Notes: generated by a model from the letters alone, not told the origin. A stretch of DNA of 64,000 nucleotides from Acetatifactor sp. (GCA_016290775.1 JAEEVF010000005.1:124001-188000), one strand, 5' to 3'. Positions 7,672 to 18,579 are shown, counted from the first letter of the stretch. Program-made: numbers and translations.

Positions 7672-9124
7672 AGCAAGCATAAAAGCACAAGCGAAAACAG
7701 CATATGAAACCGCCATCGGGGTGGAGGTGCATATTGAGCTGGCCACCAAGACCAAGCTTTTTTGCGGGTGCGAAGCGTCCTTTGGCGCAAAGCCGAACAC
7801 CCATGTCTGCCCGTATTGTCTTGGCATGCCTGGCACGCTGCCGGTACTGAACGAAAAGGCTTTGGAGCTTGCTCTTTCGGTCGGCATCGCGCTTCACTGC
7901 GACATTCCGGCGTGGTCGCGTTTTGACAGAAAGAATTACTTTTATCCGGACAATCCGCAGAATTACCAGGTATCGCAGTGGTTCTACCCGCTCTGCAAGG
8001 TAGGCTATGTCGAGATCGGAGAGGATGCGACAAAGCGCATTGGCATTTGGAACATTCACTTAGAGGAGGATGCAGGCAAGCTCTTTCATGACGAGAAAAC
8101 GGATCAGACGCTTGTGGATGCAAACCGCGCCGGTGTTCCTCTGATCGAGATCGTGTCTGCGCCTGACATGCAAAGCGCCGAAGAGGTGTTGGCCTTTTTG
8201 GAGCAGCTTCGCACCAAGGTTTTGTACCTTCAGGCCAGCGACTGTAAGCTCCAGGAAGGCTCCATGCGGGTGGACGTCAATCTTTCCGTAAGGAAGGCGG
8301 GAAATAGCGGCCTTGGAACGCGTACGGAGATGAAGAACCTAAATTCCTTCCGCGCGATCACGCGTGCCATTAATGCAGAGCGTGAGCGCCAGATCGGCAT
8401 TTTGGAAGCAGGCGGAGAGATCACGCTGGAGACGCGAAGATGGGATGACGCAAAGGGCGCTTCTTTCCCCATGCGCTCTAAGGAAGAGGCAATGGATTAC
8501 AGGTATTTCCCGGATCCCGACCTGCCGCCCGTCTTTGTCACTGAAGACCAGGTGGAGGCTTTGAAAAAGGCACAGCCTGAAATGCGGGAGGCCAAGAGGA
8601 AACGCTTTGTCTCGCAGTTTGGCATCCCGGAATATGATTCCGAAATCCTCACGCAGTCCGTCCGGCTGGCAAACCTTTTTGAAGAGACGGCAAAGCTTGG
8701 GATCGCGCCCAAGAAGGTGAGCAATTTCCTTATGGGAGAAGGCCTTCGGATCCTTCGGGAAAAGGAGCTTGATCCTGCGGACGTGCAGGCAACGCCTGAG
8801 CATTTTGCGGCACTTCTGAAACTGCTCGAGGAAAACAAGATCACGAACACCGTGGCAAAGGAAGTGTTTGAAGAGGTGTTCGTAAGTGACGTGGATCCGG
8901 CAGAATATGTTGAAAGGAATGGGCTTTTGACTGTTCGGGAAGAAGGCGTTCTAAGGCAGACCGTGGAAAGCGTCATAAAAGAAAACGAGAAGTCCGCCTC
9001 GGATTATCTTGGCGGAAAGGAAAAGGCGTTGGGATTTTTGGTCGGACAAACAATGAAAGCCATGAGGGGGCAGGCAGATCCTGCGACCGTCACGGCTTTG
9101 CTAAAAGAGCTACTAAAAAAGTAA
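7664..9124 (+). CDS. gatB: Asp-tRNA(Asn)/Glu-tRNA(Gln) amidotransferase subunit B
   Basis: A 486-residue subunit that binds mischarged tRNA, phosphorylates the acyl group and accepts ammonia from GatA. Conserved parts include YETAIGVEVHIEL, the zinc-site cysteines FCGC and HVCPYCLGMPG, the YFYPDNPQNYQVSQ block, and a C-terminal YqeY-like helical domain ending KALGFLVGQTMKAM. The ATG at 7664 has AAGGAGA nine bases upstream and overlaps the gatA stop by 8 bp, which suggests translational coupling. A more upstream in-frame ATG at 7580 lies within gatA and lacks a site. Confidence 0.95.
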   Translation: MGEASIKAQAKTAYETAIGVEVHIELATKTKLFCGCEASFGAKPNTHVCPYCLGMPGTLPVLNEKALELALSVGIALHCDIPAWSRFDRKNYFYPDNPQNYQVSQWFYPLCKVGYVEIGEDATKRIGIWNIHLEEDAGKLFHDEKTDQTLVDANRAGVPLIEIVSAPDMQSAEEVLAFLEQLRTKVLYLQASDCKLQEGSMRVDVNLSVRKAGNSGLGTRTEMKNLNSFRAITRAINAERERQIGILEAGGEITLETRRWDDAKGASFPMRSKEEAMDYRYFPDPDLPPVFVTEDQVEALKKAQPEMREAKRKRFVSQFGIPEYDSEILTQSVRLANLFEETAKLGIAPKKVSNFLMGEGLRILREKELDPADVQATPEHFAALLKLLEENKITNTVAKEVFEEVFVSDVDPAEYVERNGLLTVREEGVLRQTVESVIKENEKSASDYLGGKEKALGFLVGQTMKAMRGQADPATVTALLKELLKK

Positions 9125-9131
9125 GCTTAGA

Positions 9132-9866
9132 TCATTCCATGATGTAGTTTAGGAAAAGGTGGTTGAGCTCGGGGCGTTTGCTGTTCTGGAAAATGCAGAA
9201 GTACTGCTCATCGCCGAACAGATATGCTTCACGGAACTTTGGACAGTTCTCGAGGCGGATGCCGACGGGAATGGGTTCCGTCATCGTGCTCGGATCGGTA
9301 GGATCCTCCGGGAAGGTGTTGATCTCTACACGGTTTTCTTCTTCCGCTTGCTTGATCAATGCCTGATCCACGTAGAAGAAGTACGGCTCATATTTTTCCA
9401 GCTCTTCCTTGGTGAGGAAGGTCCGAAGGTCGAGGAGCACGTCATTGTAGGCATAGCGGTTCATGGCCGCGCGGTCGCCCAGCATGGTATCGAGATCGCC
9501 GGCGGAAAGATATACCATGATCTTTTGCGTCGTCGTGACCGTCTGCTCATCCATGGTGGAAAGATCAAAGTAGCAGTCAACGTCCCAGTAGACGGATTGC
9601 TTTTTTTGATCGATGCCGGTCTTTTCGATGAAGGCGTTTTTGTAATCCTTGGAGTTGTAGGTTTCCACCGTGTTGATGAAGATACAGTAATACGCCATCT
9701 CTTTTCTGGTAAGGAACGTGTGGATCAGGGAGACTGCGATAAAGATGATGACGGCGCCGCCGATCACGTGCCATTTGTAGTAGTCCCAGAAATATGACAT
9801 TTTCTCTTTGAAGGTGCGAGTTTTGACCAACTCGCGCTCTTCTTTAAATTCATCCATTAAAGGCAT
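9132..9866 (-). CDS. Hypothetical single-pass membrane protein with extracytoplasmic domain
   Basis: I do not recognise this family. A protein of about 244 residues has a charged N-terminus (DEFKEERELVKTRTFKEK), one membrane helix near residues 30-50 (HVIGGAVIIFIAVSLIHTFL) and a soluble domain of about 190 residues rich in aromatic residues. Part of that domain (VYLSAGDLDTMLGDRAAM) faintly recalls periplasmic binding proteins that sense or carry ligands, but this is only an impression. The start is uncertain: ATG codons exist at 9881, 9866 and 9857, and a GGTGGTG stretch favours 9866. It converges on gatB, with 7 bp between the stops, and is divergent from the next gene. Confidence 0.65.
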   Translation of the reverse strand: MPLMDEFKEERELVKTRTFKEKMSYFWDYYKWHVIGGAVIIFIAVSLIHTFLTRKEMAYYCIFINTVETYNSKDYKNAFIEKTGIDQKKQSVYWDVDCYFDLSTMDEQTVTTTQKIMVYLSAGDLDTMLGDRAAMNRYAYNDVLLDLRTFLTKEELEKYEPYFFYVDQALIKQAEEENRVEINTFPEDPTDPSTMTEPIPVGIRLENCPKFREAYLFGDEQYFCIFQNSKRPELNHLFLNYIME

Positions 9867-10058
9867 AATCACACCACCCATTTCGTAGGTCGCAAACAGT
9901 CCGCGACCTTGATCATAGATATCATAATGAATTTTGGATCGAAAGTCAATGAAAGCTTTGTGACCAGATTCTAAAAAAACAATGAAAACCTTGAAACTTT
10001 GCATGCGTTGGGATATGATAGTTGATAAGGCAAAATGAATGTGCACGGAGGAAAAAAC

Positions 10059-10562
10059 ATGAGTGAATCATATGTGGAATGCCTTGTAAAGGCAAAGGGA
10101 AATTTCTTGTTCAAGGCGCTTAGGATCCTTTTTTATTTTCTTGGCGTATTTGGCTTGGTGAGCATCGTCTTTTTGGGCCTTGGCGTTTTTGGCATGATCA
10201 TCGCTCTCGCCTTTGGCTTTGGCGGATATTTCATCGGCATGCTTGGCGAGGTGGAATACGAATATCTTTACATGGACAAGGAGCTGACGGTGGACCGCAT
10301 CCTTGCGCAGAATTCCAGAAAGAGGGTTGCGACCTATTCCATGGATAAGGTGGAGATCATGGCGCCCATCCGTTCTTATCGTCTTGAGAACTACAAGAAT
10401 CGTCAGACGAAGAACGTGGATTACAGCATCGGTTATGAAGATCAGCCGGATCGTAGATACGTGTTCTTCAACGAAGGTCAGGAGAAGGTGATCTTCAGCC
10501 CCTCGGAGGAGATGGTGAGGGTCATGAAAAATGCCAATCCCAGGAAGGTTTTTAGTGATTAA
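10059..10562 (+). CDS. Two-helix membrane protein, probable DUF6106 family
   Basis: A 167-residue protein with two close hydrophobic helices (about residues 20-70, separated by a short turn) followed by a cytosolic beta-rich domain containing YEYLYMDKELTVDRILAQ and IGYEDQPDRRYVFF. It resembles the DUF6106 proteins common in Lachnospiraceae, which look like PH-domain membrane proteins; the role is unknown. The ATG at 10059 follows ACGGAGGA; the upstream ATG at 10035 overlaps that site. It precedes guaB, which has its own promoter, so the pairing need not mean a shared role. Confidence 0.75.
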   Translation: MSESYVECLVKAKGNFLFKALRILFYFLGVFGLVSIVFLGLGVFGMIIALAFGFGGYFIGMLGEVEYEYLYMDKELTVDRILAQNSRKRVATYSMDKVEIMAPIRSYRLENYKNRQTKNVDYSIGYEDQPDRRYVFFNEGQEKVIFSPSEEMVRVMKNANPRKVFSD

Positions 10563-10581
10563 AATTTATTGAAAATGGGTG

Positions 10582-10610
10582 TTGACACGGGAGCAATTCT
10601 TTGCTATTAT
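10582..10610 (+). promoter_or_regulatory. guaB promoter
   Basis: TTGACA at 10582-10587 and TATTAT at 10605-10610 are 17 bp apart. The start site would be near 10617, about 37 nt before the guaB ATG. No guanine or PRPP riboswitch fits in so short a leader. Confidence 0.8.
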
Positions 10611-10617
10611 CTTCTGA

Positions 10618-12108
<1,491 letters not shown>

Positions 12109-12118
12109 AAGGATTTAC

Positions 12119-12150
12119 AACGGGCAAAGTGAGAACTTTGCCCGTTTTTT
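12119..12150 (+). terminator. Rho-independent terminator after guaB
   Basis: AACGGGCAAAGT pairs with ACTTTGCCCGTT around a GAGA loop and runs into six T. Confidence 0.92.
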
Positions 12151-12173
12151 CTTTGTTTTCTAGCATTTTTTAG

Positions 12174-12202
12174 TGTACAAGCCTTGAAAAGCGTGATATA
12201 AT
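12174..12202 (+). promoter_or_regulatory. Promoter of the GGDEF-EAL gene
   Basis: TGTACA at 12174-12179 (four of six consensus bases) is 17 bp from a consensus TATAAT at 12197-12202. Transcription would begin near 12209. Confidence 0.65.
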
Positions 12203-12257
12203 AAGGCTTGTGGGGTTGGGGCCTCACAAGTCTTATGGTGGAAAGCGGGGAATATGG

Positions 12258-15200
12258 ATGGCGTTACAAAAATTGCTGGACAGGAATGAACTACAAAGAC
12301 TGCAGGACGAGTTTTGTAACGTGTCCGGAGTCTCAGCATATTGTCTGGATCATGAAGGAGCAAAGCTCACTCGGATCTCAGGGGATGACAGGTATCTGCA
12401 CAGTCTTCCGGAGCGCCTCGCGTTAGAGCGCGTGATCGGCGACGAATCCTTGGAGGACTTGGCGACGGAACCGCTTGACGGAAGAAAGCTCGTGACCGCC
12501 CTTGCGATCAAGGCAAGAGGCGAAAAGGAACTTTATTGGATCCTGTTCAAGCCCGAGGAGATGGACGAGAGCATCTACAATCAAGCCGTAGAATTACTTC
12601 GTGATGCCAGCATTTCTTTTTTACAGGGGAAATTACTTACGTTCGGTGCACAGGCAGACGCGATCCGCGATGAGGCGGAGAGTAAGCGCGGAAGCCGCAA
12701 CGCAAAGATGATCCAGGCGATCGCAAGGATCATCCAGCTGCTTGACAGTCAGGATTCCATCGAGTCCCTGATGAATGAGTGGCTTGGCACCGTTGCAAGC
12801 TTTATGGAGCTTGACACGGCGCAGATCTTTAAGCTTCAGGAGCATGAGAAGTTCATGGACGTGATCTGTGAGTGGAGAAAGCAGGGGCTTTCCTCTTTCT
12901 TTGACCGTACCTCACGCGTTGCGACCTATTCCTTCCTGCGTCGCGAGGACCCCGTAGTCATCAACGCGGACACGGTGACGGATCCTGAGTTCCATGAAGT
13001 CTTTTCCATTGGCGTAAAGGCCATGATGCTTTATCCCGTAGGGCCGAGAGATTCTCATCTTGTGGTGGCGCTGAATCACCGCAGGGTGCATGTCTTCGAC
13101 GAGGAAGAGGAAAAGTTTGCGGCAGACGCAGTGAAGATCCTGAACAACGTGCTTGTCCGCAGGATCCAGCGCAATTCCCTGACTAGCGCTTACGTTTCCA
13201 TGGAGTCCGTGCTCGACGGCATCAACACCTGTATCATGGTGCGCGACGAAGCCCGCAGGAAGATGATCTACGTCAATCATATGTTTGAGAGCACCTTCCC
13301 CGTTGAGATGAAGGAAGAGGACTTTGACTGGCTGACCGAAAAGCCGAAGGAGAAGGCAGGCAAGGCCAAGAAGGCTCCTAAAAAGGCACAGGAAAAGGCG
13401 CGCGGCATCGATGAGATCTTTGAAGTGTATGAGCGCCGCGAGGTATATTACGAAAAGAAGGAGCGTTGGTACGACCTGACTGAGACCAATCTTCACTGGG
13501 TGGACGGCAATGTCGTGCGGATGTACTCCCTTTATGATATCACTGAGAAGAAGCAGTATCAGGGCAGGATCCAGCAACAGGCCTATACGGATTTCCTGAC
13601 GGGCCTTTACAATCGCCTTTGCTGCGAGAGAGATCTTGCGGATCAGATCGAGCATGCCGTCAGCCAAAAGAAGACTGGTGCGCTTCTTTATCTTGATCTG
13701 GATGATTTCAAGCATATCAATGACGGCCTTGGCCATCAGTATGGCGATGCGCTTCTCAAGGCCATCGCGCATGCGTTCCAGAGAATCCCTGGCATTGAGA
13801 ATTCCTGCTATCGCATGGGCGGCGATGAATTTGTGATCGTGGTGTCTCCGGAATCATATGACCGATTGGAGATCATTCTGCAGGACATTCAGCAGATCTT
13901 CAGCAAGCCTTGGTTCTTAAAGGATTCGGATTACTACTGCACCATGAGCATGGGCGCGGTAACATTCCCGGATAACGGCGACAGCGTGACGGATCTCGTA
14001 AAGAAGGCTGACATTGCAATGTATGCGGCAAAGAAAGCCGGAAAGAACCGCGTGCAGTTTTATAATAACGGCACCAAATCCACTGACCGCAGAAGGCTTG
14101 ACATGGTCAAGAACATGCGTGAGGCCACTGCAAAGAACTTTGGTGAGTTTGAAGTGTATTACCAGCCCATCATGAGGGTGGACGGCGGCTCCGCGAAGTG
14201 TTCAGGCGCTGAGGCACTGATCCGCTGGAACAGCACGAGCCTTGGCTTCCTTTCCTCCACGGAATTCATTCCGCTGGCGGAGTACTTAGGACTCATCAAT
14301 CCCATCGGCAACCACGTGTTGATCGAGGCCTGCAAGCAGTGTAAGGAATGGAACAAAAAGGGCTATGACTTTAGCGTGAACGTGAACCTTTCCGTGATCC
14401 AGCTGCTCCAGAATGATATCGTGGACATCGTGGAAAGCGCACTCAAGCAGACCAAGCTTGATCCTTCGCATCTGGTGCTGGAGGTGACGGAGAGCCTTGC
14501 GATCAATGACATGGAGCGCATGAAGCGGATCCTTGATCAGATCCGTAAGCTCGGCGTCAAGATTGCATTGGATGATTTCGGAACGGGATACTCTTCGCTG
14601 AATCACGTGCATGAGATCGCCTTTGACGTGATCAAGGTGGATCAGAGCTTTGTAAAGGATCTGACGGAGGATTCCTACTTCCAGAGCTTTATTAGGCTCG
14701 TGAGCGAACTGGCGGAGACGATCGGCGCGAGCATCTGCGTGGAGGGCGTTGAGAAGCTAAAGCAGTTTGACGTCTTAAAGTCGATGAAGGTGAAGTATAT
14801 CCAAGGCTTTTACTTCGACAAGCCCATGACTGTCAAGGACTTTGAGGAAAAGTATTGTGTGGCCGACGCGAAGAAGGTGACCGAGAAGAAGCCGGAAGAG
14901 AAGAAGGCAGAGGCCGCAAAGGACAAAAAGGCTGAAGAAAAGAAGCCGGAGGTTACGAAGACCGAAGATAAGAAGTCTGACGATAAGAAGGCCGAAGTGA
15001 AAAAGCCAGAGGAGAAGAAGCCGGAAGCTTCGAAGAAGGATGAGAAGAAGCTTGACGATTTCGAGAATGACGATTGGGATGACGATGACTGGGGCTTTGA
15101 TGACAAGAAGTCGTTGATCGCAAAGGCTGACGAAAAGAAGGTTGACGCAAAGAAGCCGGAAGAGAAGAAGACTGAGGGGAAGAAGGCCGACGAAAAGAAG

Positions 15201-15308
15201 CCGGCAGAGAAGCCAGACGATAAGAAGCCTGTAAGTACAGGGAAGTCGGCAAGCCAGGCAAAGCCTGCATCGAAAACAACAAGCACAAAAGGTACGAAGA
15301 AAAGATAA
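12258..15308 (+). CDS. Cyclic-di-GMP protein: GAF/PAS-like, GGDEF and EAL domains with Lys/Glu-rich tail
   Basis: A 1016-residue cytosolic signalling protein. Residues about 160-310 look like a GAF sensor; residues about 330-430 look like a PAS-like domain interrupted by a Lys/Ala-rich loop. The GGDEF signature is intact at residues 521-525 (RMGGDEFVIV), and the EAL domain starts with EAL at 652 and keeps DDFGTGYSS, VIKVDQSF and a C-terminal IQGFYF. Both diguanylate cyclase and phosphodiesterase activity are therefore possible. From about residue 874 to the end is a low-complexity tail of KKPEEKK-like units around an acidic tryptophan patch (DDWDDDDWGFDDKK). The start at 12258 gives MALQKLL; the in-frame ATG at 12210 lies too near the promoter. 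Confidence 0.9.
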   Translation: MALQKLLDRNELQRLQDEFCNVSGVSAYCLDHEGAKLTRISGDDRYLHSLPERLALERVIGDESLEDLATEPLDGRKLVTALAIKARGEKELYWILFKPEEMDESIYNQAVELLRDASISFLQGKLLTFGAQADAIRDEAESKRGSRNAKMIQAIARIIQLLDSQDSIESLMNEWLGTVASFMELDTAQIFKLQEHEKFMDVICEWRKQGLSSFFDRTSRVATYSFLRREDPVVINADTVTDPEFHEVFSIGVKAMMLYPVGPRDSHLVVALNHRRVHVFDEEEEKFAADAVKILNNVLVRRIQRNSLTSAYVSMESVLDGINTCIMVRDEARRKMIYVNHMFESTFPVEMKEEDFDWLTEKPKEKAGKAKKAPKKAQEKARGIDEIFEVYERREVYYEKKERWYDLTETNLHWVDGNVVRMYSLYDITEKKQYQGRIQQQAYTDFLTGLYNRLCCERDLADQIEHAVSQKKTGALLYLDLDDFKHINDGLGHQYGDALLKAIAHAFQRIPGIENSCYRMGGDEFVIVVSPESYDRLEIILQDIQQIFSKPWFLKDSDYYCTMSMGAVTFPDNGDSVTDLVKKADIAMYAAKKAGKNRVQFYNNGTKSTDRRRLDMVKNMREATAKNFGEFEVYYQPIMRVDGGSAKCSGAEALIRWNSTSLGFLSSTEFIPLAEYLGLINPIGNHVLIEACKQCKEWNKKGYDFSVNVNLSVIQLLQNDIVDIVESALKQTKLDPSHLVLEVTESLAINDMERMKRILDQIRKLGVKIALDDFGTGYSSLNHVHEIAFDVIKVDQSFVKDLTEDSYFQSFIRLVSELAETIGASICVEGVEKLKQFDVLKSMKVKYIQGFYFDKPMTVKDFEEKYCVADAKKVTEKKPEEKKAEAAKDKKAEEKKPEVTKTEDKKSDDKKAEVKKPEEKKPEASKKDEKKLDDFENDDWDDDDWGFDDKKSLIAKADEKKVDAKKPEEKKTEGKKADEKKPAEKPDDKKPVSTGKSASQAKPASKTTSTKGTKKR

Positions 15309-15335
15309 GCAAGTAACATGATTCTCCATGGGGGT

Positions 15336-15380
15336 GGGGGGCATCCAAAACTTTTGAATTTAAAAAGGCAGGATGCCCCT
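15336..15380 (+). other. Hairpin between the GGDEF-EAL gene and the MutS-like genes
   Basis: GGGGCATCC at about 15338-15346 pairs with GGATGCCCC at 15371-15379 around an AT-rich loop of 24 nt. No T-run follows, so it is not an ordinary terminator. It may act as an RNA processing or stability element between two parts of one transcript. Confidence 0.45.
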
Positions 15381-15437
15381 CTGTCGTCATCAGAAACCAT
15401 TTTGGAGGATCACGCAACAAAAGGAAAGGAAGACAAC

Positions 15438-16937
15438 ATGGCGGAAGACTTTAGCATCCTTGACCTGCAGGAAAGCCCTCATACGGACGCTCCAAGGCCT
15501 GCCTTTTATCTGGATCTGAATCTCAATCAGATCATCGATAAGGTGTGCCAGCAGTGGAGCCCGCACGTAAAGCGGCTTTACCTTTATTTCCCCAGAAATG
15601 AAATGTGTGAGGCCTATCGCAGGGCCGTATATGGCGACGTAAAAAAGCCGGACTGTTATAAAGCGCTGAATGACTTCTTGGAGCACGCCTACAAGATGCA
15701 GGAGCACGAGAAGCAAAAGGAAGCGGTTCTTGGTAAGATGCAAAAGAACGTGTGGCATCTTTGGGCGATCAAGACCTATTGCGAGGCCTTTGACGAGCTG
15801 TATGAAAGGCTTGGAAAGCTCGAGCTTGCTTCGGAGGGCATGAAGGCACTCATGCAAAAGCTTGGCGAACATCTCGGTTCGGCGGAATATACCAAGATGA
15901 AGGAAGAAGTGAGCGGGGTCCTGAAGGAGCTCATGGAATTCCGCTTCGTGATCACCTATGAAAAGGACAGGATCATCGTTACGGAGGGCACCGTGGAAGG
16001 GACTTATGAAACCTTCCTCGACAAGGGCGGCGACCGTGACAGGGTGAAGCTTAAGAGTCCCTTCCTTCTGAGCCCGAACCTGTGCGATCTTGAGAACGAA
16101 TGCATCTTCGTGCTTGCGTCAAAAAGACCGAAGCTCTTTCGGGCGATCGGTGAGGTGGCGGAGAAATATGCTACCTACGGCGAGGAATTCTGTTTCCGGT
16201 TTATCCGCGAGATCCCTTATTATCTTGCGTTCCGCGCATACGAGCTGGAGATGGAGGAGAAGGGCTTTACGTTCTGCGCACCGACGGTGGACAGGAATGC
16301 CGAAATGTCGGCGGATGGGCTTTATGATTTAGCACTTGCCTATGTGTGTCATAAGGAAGGCAGGAAGCTGATCAGCAACAAGTTTGCCTTCCATGAGGAC
16401 GAGAGCTTTTTCGTACTGACGGGACCGAATCAGGGCGGCAAAACGACGTTTGCAAGAAGCCTTGGACAGCTGATCTTCTTTACGAAGATGGGGCTGGACG
16501 TGCCTGCGAGGGTGGCGAACGTTTGGTATTTCCAAAACATATTGACACATTTTTCCGTGGAGGAAAGCATTGAGACCGGGCGCGGCAAACTGAAGGAGGA
16601 ACTCATCCGTCTTGCTCCGATGATGGAGGACACGGAGGAGAATGCGTTTGTGATCATCAACGAGCTCTTTACCACGGCGGCGACATATGACGCAAAGATC
16701 ATGGGCAAGAAGGTGCTAGGGCACTTCATCGATCAGAAATGTAAGGGCATTTACGTGACGCACCTAAAGGAGCTTGCCGAGGCACATCCCAAGGTGGTAA
16801 GCCTGCGGGCCATGCTGAACGAGCAAAAGCTCCAGAGCTTTCTGATCGAAAGGAGCGAGGCGGAGGAATCTGCCTGCGCGGCGAACCAGGTAAACAAGTA
16901 TCGACTGACGTATGAGCAACTAAAGGAGAGGCTATGA
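15438..16937 (+). CDS. MutS-related ATPase, first of a pair
   Basis: A 499-residue protein whose last 200 residues match the ABC-type ATPase of MutS proteins. The P-loop is GPNQGGKTT at residues 329-337, and the segment HFSVEESIETGRGKLKEEL has the layout of the MutS signature region. The Walker B strand reads FVIINELF, with Asn408-Glu409 where MutS has Asp-Glu. The N-terminal part is helical, like MutS core and lever domains, but no mismatch-recognition domain is seen, so DNA repair is not implied. The ATG at 15438 follows AAAGGAAAGGAAG. It overlaps the second MutS-like gene by 4 bp, consistent with a heterodimer. Confidence 0.82.
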   Translation: MAEDFSILDLQESPHTDAPRPAFYLDLNLNQIIDKVCQQWSPHVKRLYLYFPRNEMCEAYRRAVYGDVKKPDCYKALNDFLEHAYKMQEHEKQKEAVLGKMQKNVWHLWAIKTYCEAFDELYERLGKLELASEGMKALMQKLGEHLGSAEYTKMKEEVSGVLKELMEFRFVITYEKDRIIVTEGTVEGTYETFLDKGGDRDRVKLKSPFLLSPNLCDLENECIFVLASKRPKLFRAIGEVAEKYATYGEEFCFRFIREIPYYLAFRAYELEMEEKGFTFCAPTVDRNAEMSADGLYDLALAYVCHKEGRKLISNKFAFHEDESFFVLTGPNQGGKTTFARSLGQLIFFTKMGLDVPARVANVWYFQNILTHFSVEESIETGRGKLKEELIRLAPMMEDTEENAFVIINELFTTAATYDAKIMGKKVLGHFIDQKCKGIYVTHLKELAEAHPKVVSLRAMLNEQKLQSFLIERSEAEESACAANQVNKYRLTYEQLKERL

Positions 16938-18577
16938 ACAGCTACTTGCTTTATGAGAATTCCGACAAACTGACGGGGCAGCAGTATTTCGACGCAAAGA
17001 GCATCATTCAGGACCTGGGGCTGAAGGCACTTTTTGTTGCGGCCGCCAAGGCGGTGATCTACGAAAAGGACGGCTACAGCGTTAAAAAGATCGGGATGGA
17101 GGACGCATATATCTCCGACTGCATGCGTAAGGTGATGATGATCCCGTTGAAGACAAAGGCGGAGGTTTTGTATCGGCAGGAAGTCCTTAGGGATTTTGGC
17201 GAGAATCAGGATCTCATCCGTGATTTTTACGTGATCAGCAGCAAGGTGCTGAACCAGTGGAACAAGCTCGGGCGTGGCGTCATGGAACGGATGAGTAACG
17301 CGAACCCCGTGGCGAAGGTGATCTCGGACATCCGCATCATTTCGCTTTTCGCAGAGAATCTCCATCAGATCAAGGTGCTTCTTGCGGAGCATGACGAGAA
17401 GATCAAGTCAAAGGGGCTTCGGAGCTTTGCAAAGCGCCTTCGTGAAGAATTCTCGGATGAAAGGGAGGAATTCGTCCAGAAGCTTTTGGCGGACGTGCTG
17501 TTTTACACGGGCGACAAAGAAGGAGATGAGTATGTCTCCGTCATCCAAAAGCCGCGCATCGTTCTGGAGTGTGGACTGGAGGAGGGGCTGAAATTCAGTT
17601 CCTTAAAGCTTGAGGACGTTGCCACCGTGGACCAAAGGTTTTATAAGCCCGGCGGCGCAATGAGTAAGCTTCAGGACTTCAAGAATTCCAAGATCCCGGA
17701 TTCCTTTTCAACGGTCAAGGAGACGGCGATCCGCGATCAGACGGCCCAGCTGGAGTATCAGATCGTATATTATCTCGCCGGCAGCATGGCAAGCTTTGTG
17801 AATGACTTTGGATCCTTCTTTGACAGTTTGCATCAGCAGGCAGCGTTTTATTTCGGCGCCGTCAATCTGACGCACCAGATGAAGCGTTTTAATCTGGCAT
17901 GGTCCTTCCCGAAGGTGTGTGAGAAGGACAAGCTTGCGTTCACGGAACTCAAGGAATTCGTGATGTGCCTTGAGCAGCGTGTGGACGCCGTGGGCAATAC
18001 CTGTAAGATGGAGCACAAGATGCTACTCATCGTGACGGGCGCGAACCAGGGCGGAAAGTCCACGTTCCTTCGCAGCATTGGCATTGCGCAGGTGATGATG
18101 CAAAGCGGCATGATGGTGACGGCAGAGCATTTTGAAAGTGACCTTTTCCCGGATCTGTTCACACATTTTACCAGACGTGAGGACAGCGAGATGAACAGCG
18201 GTCGACTTGACGAAGAGCTAAGCCGCATGAATCAGATCATAGAGCACCTGGGCGAAAAGCCACTCGTTCTCTTAAATGAGTCCTTTGCGACGACGACCGA
18301 AAAGGAAGGCTCCGTCATTGCCTATGACATCATCAGGGCCCTTGTGGAGCACGGCGTGAAGATCCTTACGGTAACGCATCTTTTGTCCTTCGCACAAAGG
18401 ATGTACAAGGAAAGTCAGGAGAATCCTGAGACGACGGTGGAGTTTTTGTCCGCCGAAAGAAAACCGGGCGGCGTTCGGACGTTCAAGATGATCCAGCACG
18501 CACCGGAAATGACAAGTTTCGGCTTGGATCTCTATGAGGAGATCGTAGAGAAGAAAGAACTGTCTGGAGGAAAGTAG
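16934..18577 (+). CDS. MutS-related ATPase, second of a pair
   Basis: A 547-residue paralogue-like partner of the preceding gene. Residues 369-377 (GANQGGKST) form the P-loop; Walker B is LVLLNESFATT with Asn448-Glu449, again Asn in place of Asp. The ARREDSEMNSGRLDEEL-like signature region and TVTHLLSF switch region are present. The N-terminus is mostly helical and lacks a mismatch-binding domain. The start codon overlaps the stop of the first ATPase (ATGA), so translation is probably coupled. The xylanase gene begins 2 bp after this stop. Function is unknown; possible roles include branched-DNA handling, by analogy with MutS relatives. Confidence 0.82.
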   Translation: MNSYLLYENSDKLTGQQYFDAKSIIQDLGLKALFVAAAKAVIYEKDGYSVKKIGMEDAYISDCMRKVMMIPLKTKAEVLYRQEVLRDFGENQDLIRDFYVISSKVLNQWNKLGRGVMERMSNANPVAKVISDIRIISLFAENLHQIKVLLAEHDEKIKSKGLRSFAKRLREEFSDEREEFVQKLLADVLFYTGDKEGDEYVSVIQKPRIVLECGLEEGLKFSSLKLEDVATVDQRFYKPGGAMSKLQDFKNSKIPDSFSTVKETAIRDQTAQLEYQIVYYLAGSMASFVNDFGSFFDSLHQQAAFYFGAVNLTHQMKRFNLAWSFPKVCEKDKLAFTELKEFVMCLEQRVDAVGNTCKMEHKMLLIVTGANQGGKSTFLRSIGIAQVMMQSGMMVTAEHFESDLFPDLFTHFTRREDSEMNSGRLDEELSRMNQIIEHLGEKPLVLLNESFATTTEKEGSVIAYDIIRALVEHGVKILTVTHLLSFAQRMYKESQENPETTVEFLSAERKPGGVRTFKMIQHAPEMTSFGLDLYEEIVEKKELSGGK

Positions 18578-18579
18578 AA

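Noticed and set aside
14775..15344. Long minus-strand open frames rich in Leu/Ser opposite the GGDEF-EAL tail
   Set aside because: They mirror the Lys/Glu-rich tail codons (AAG, GAG) of the plus-strand gene and have no ribosome binding site or family match.
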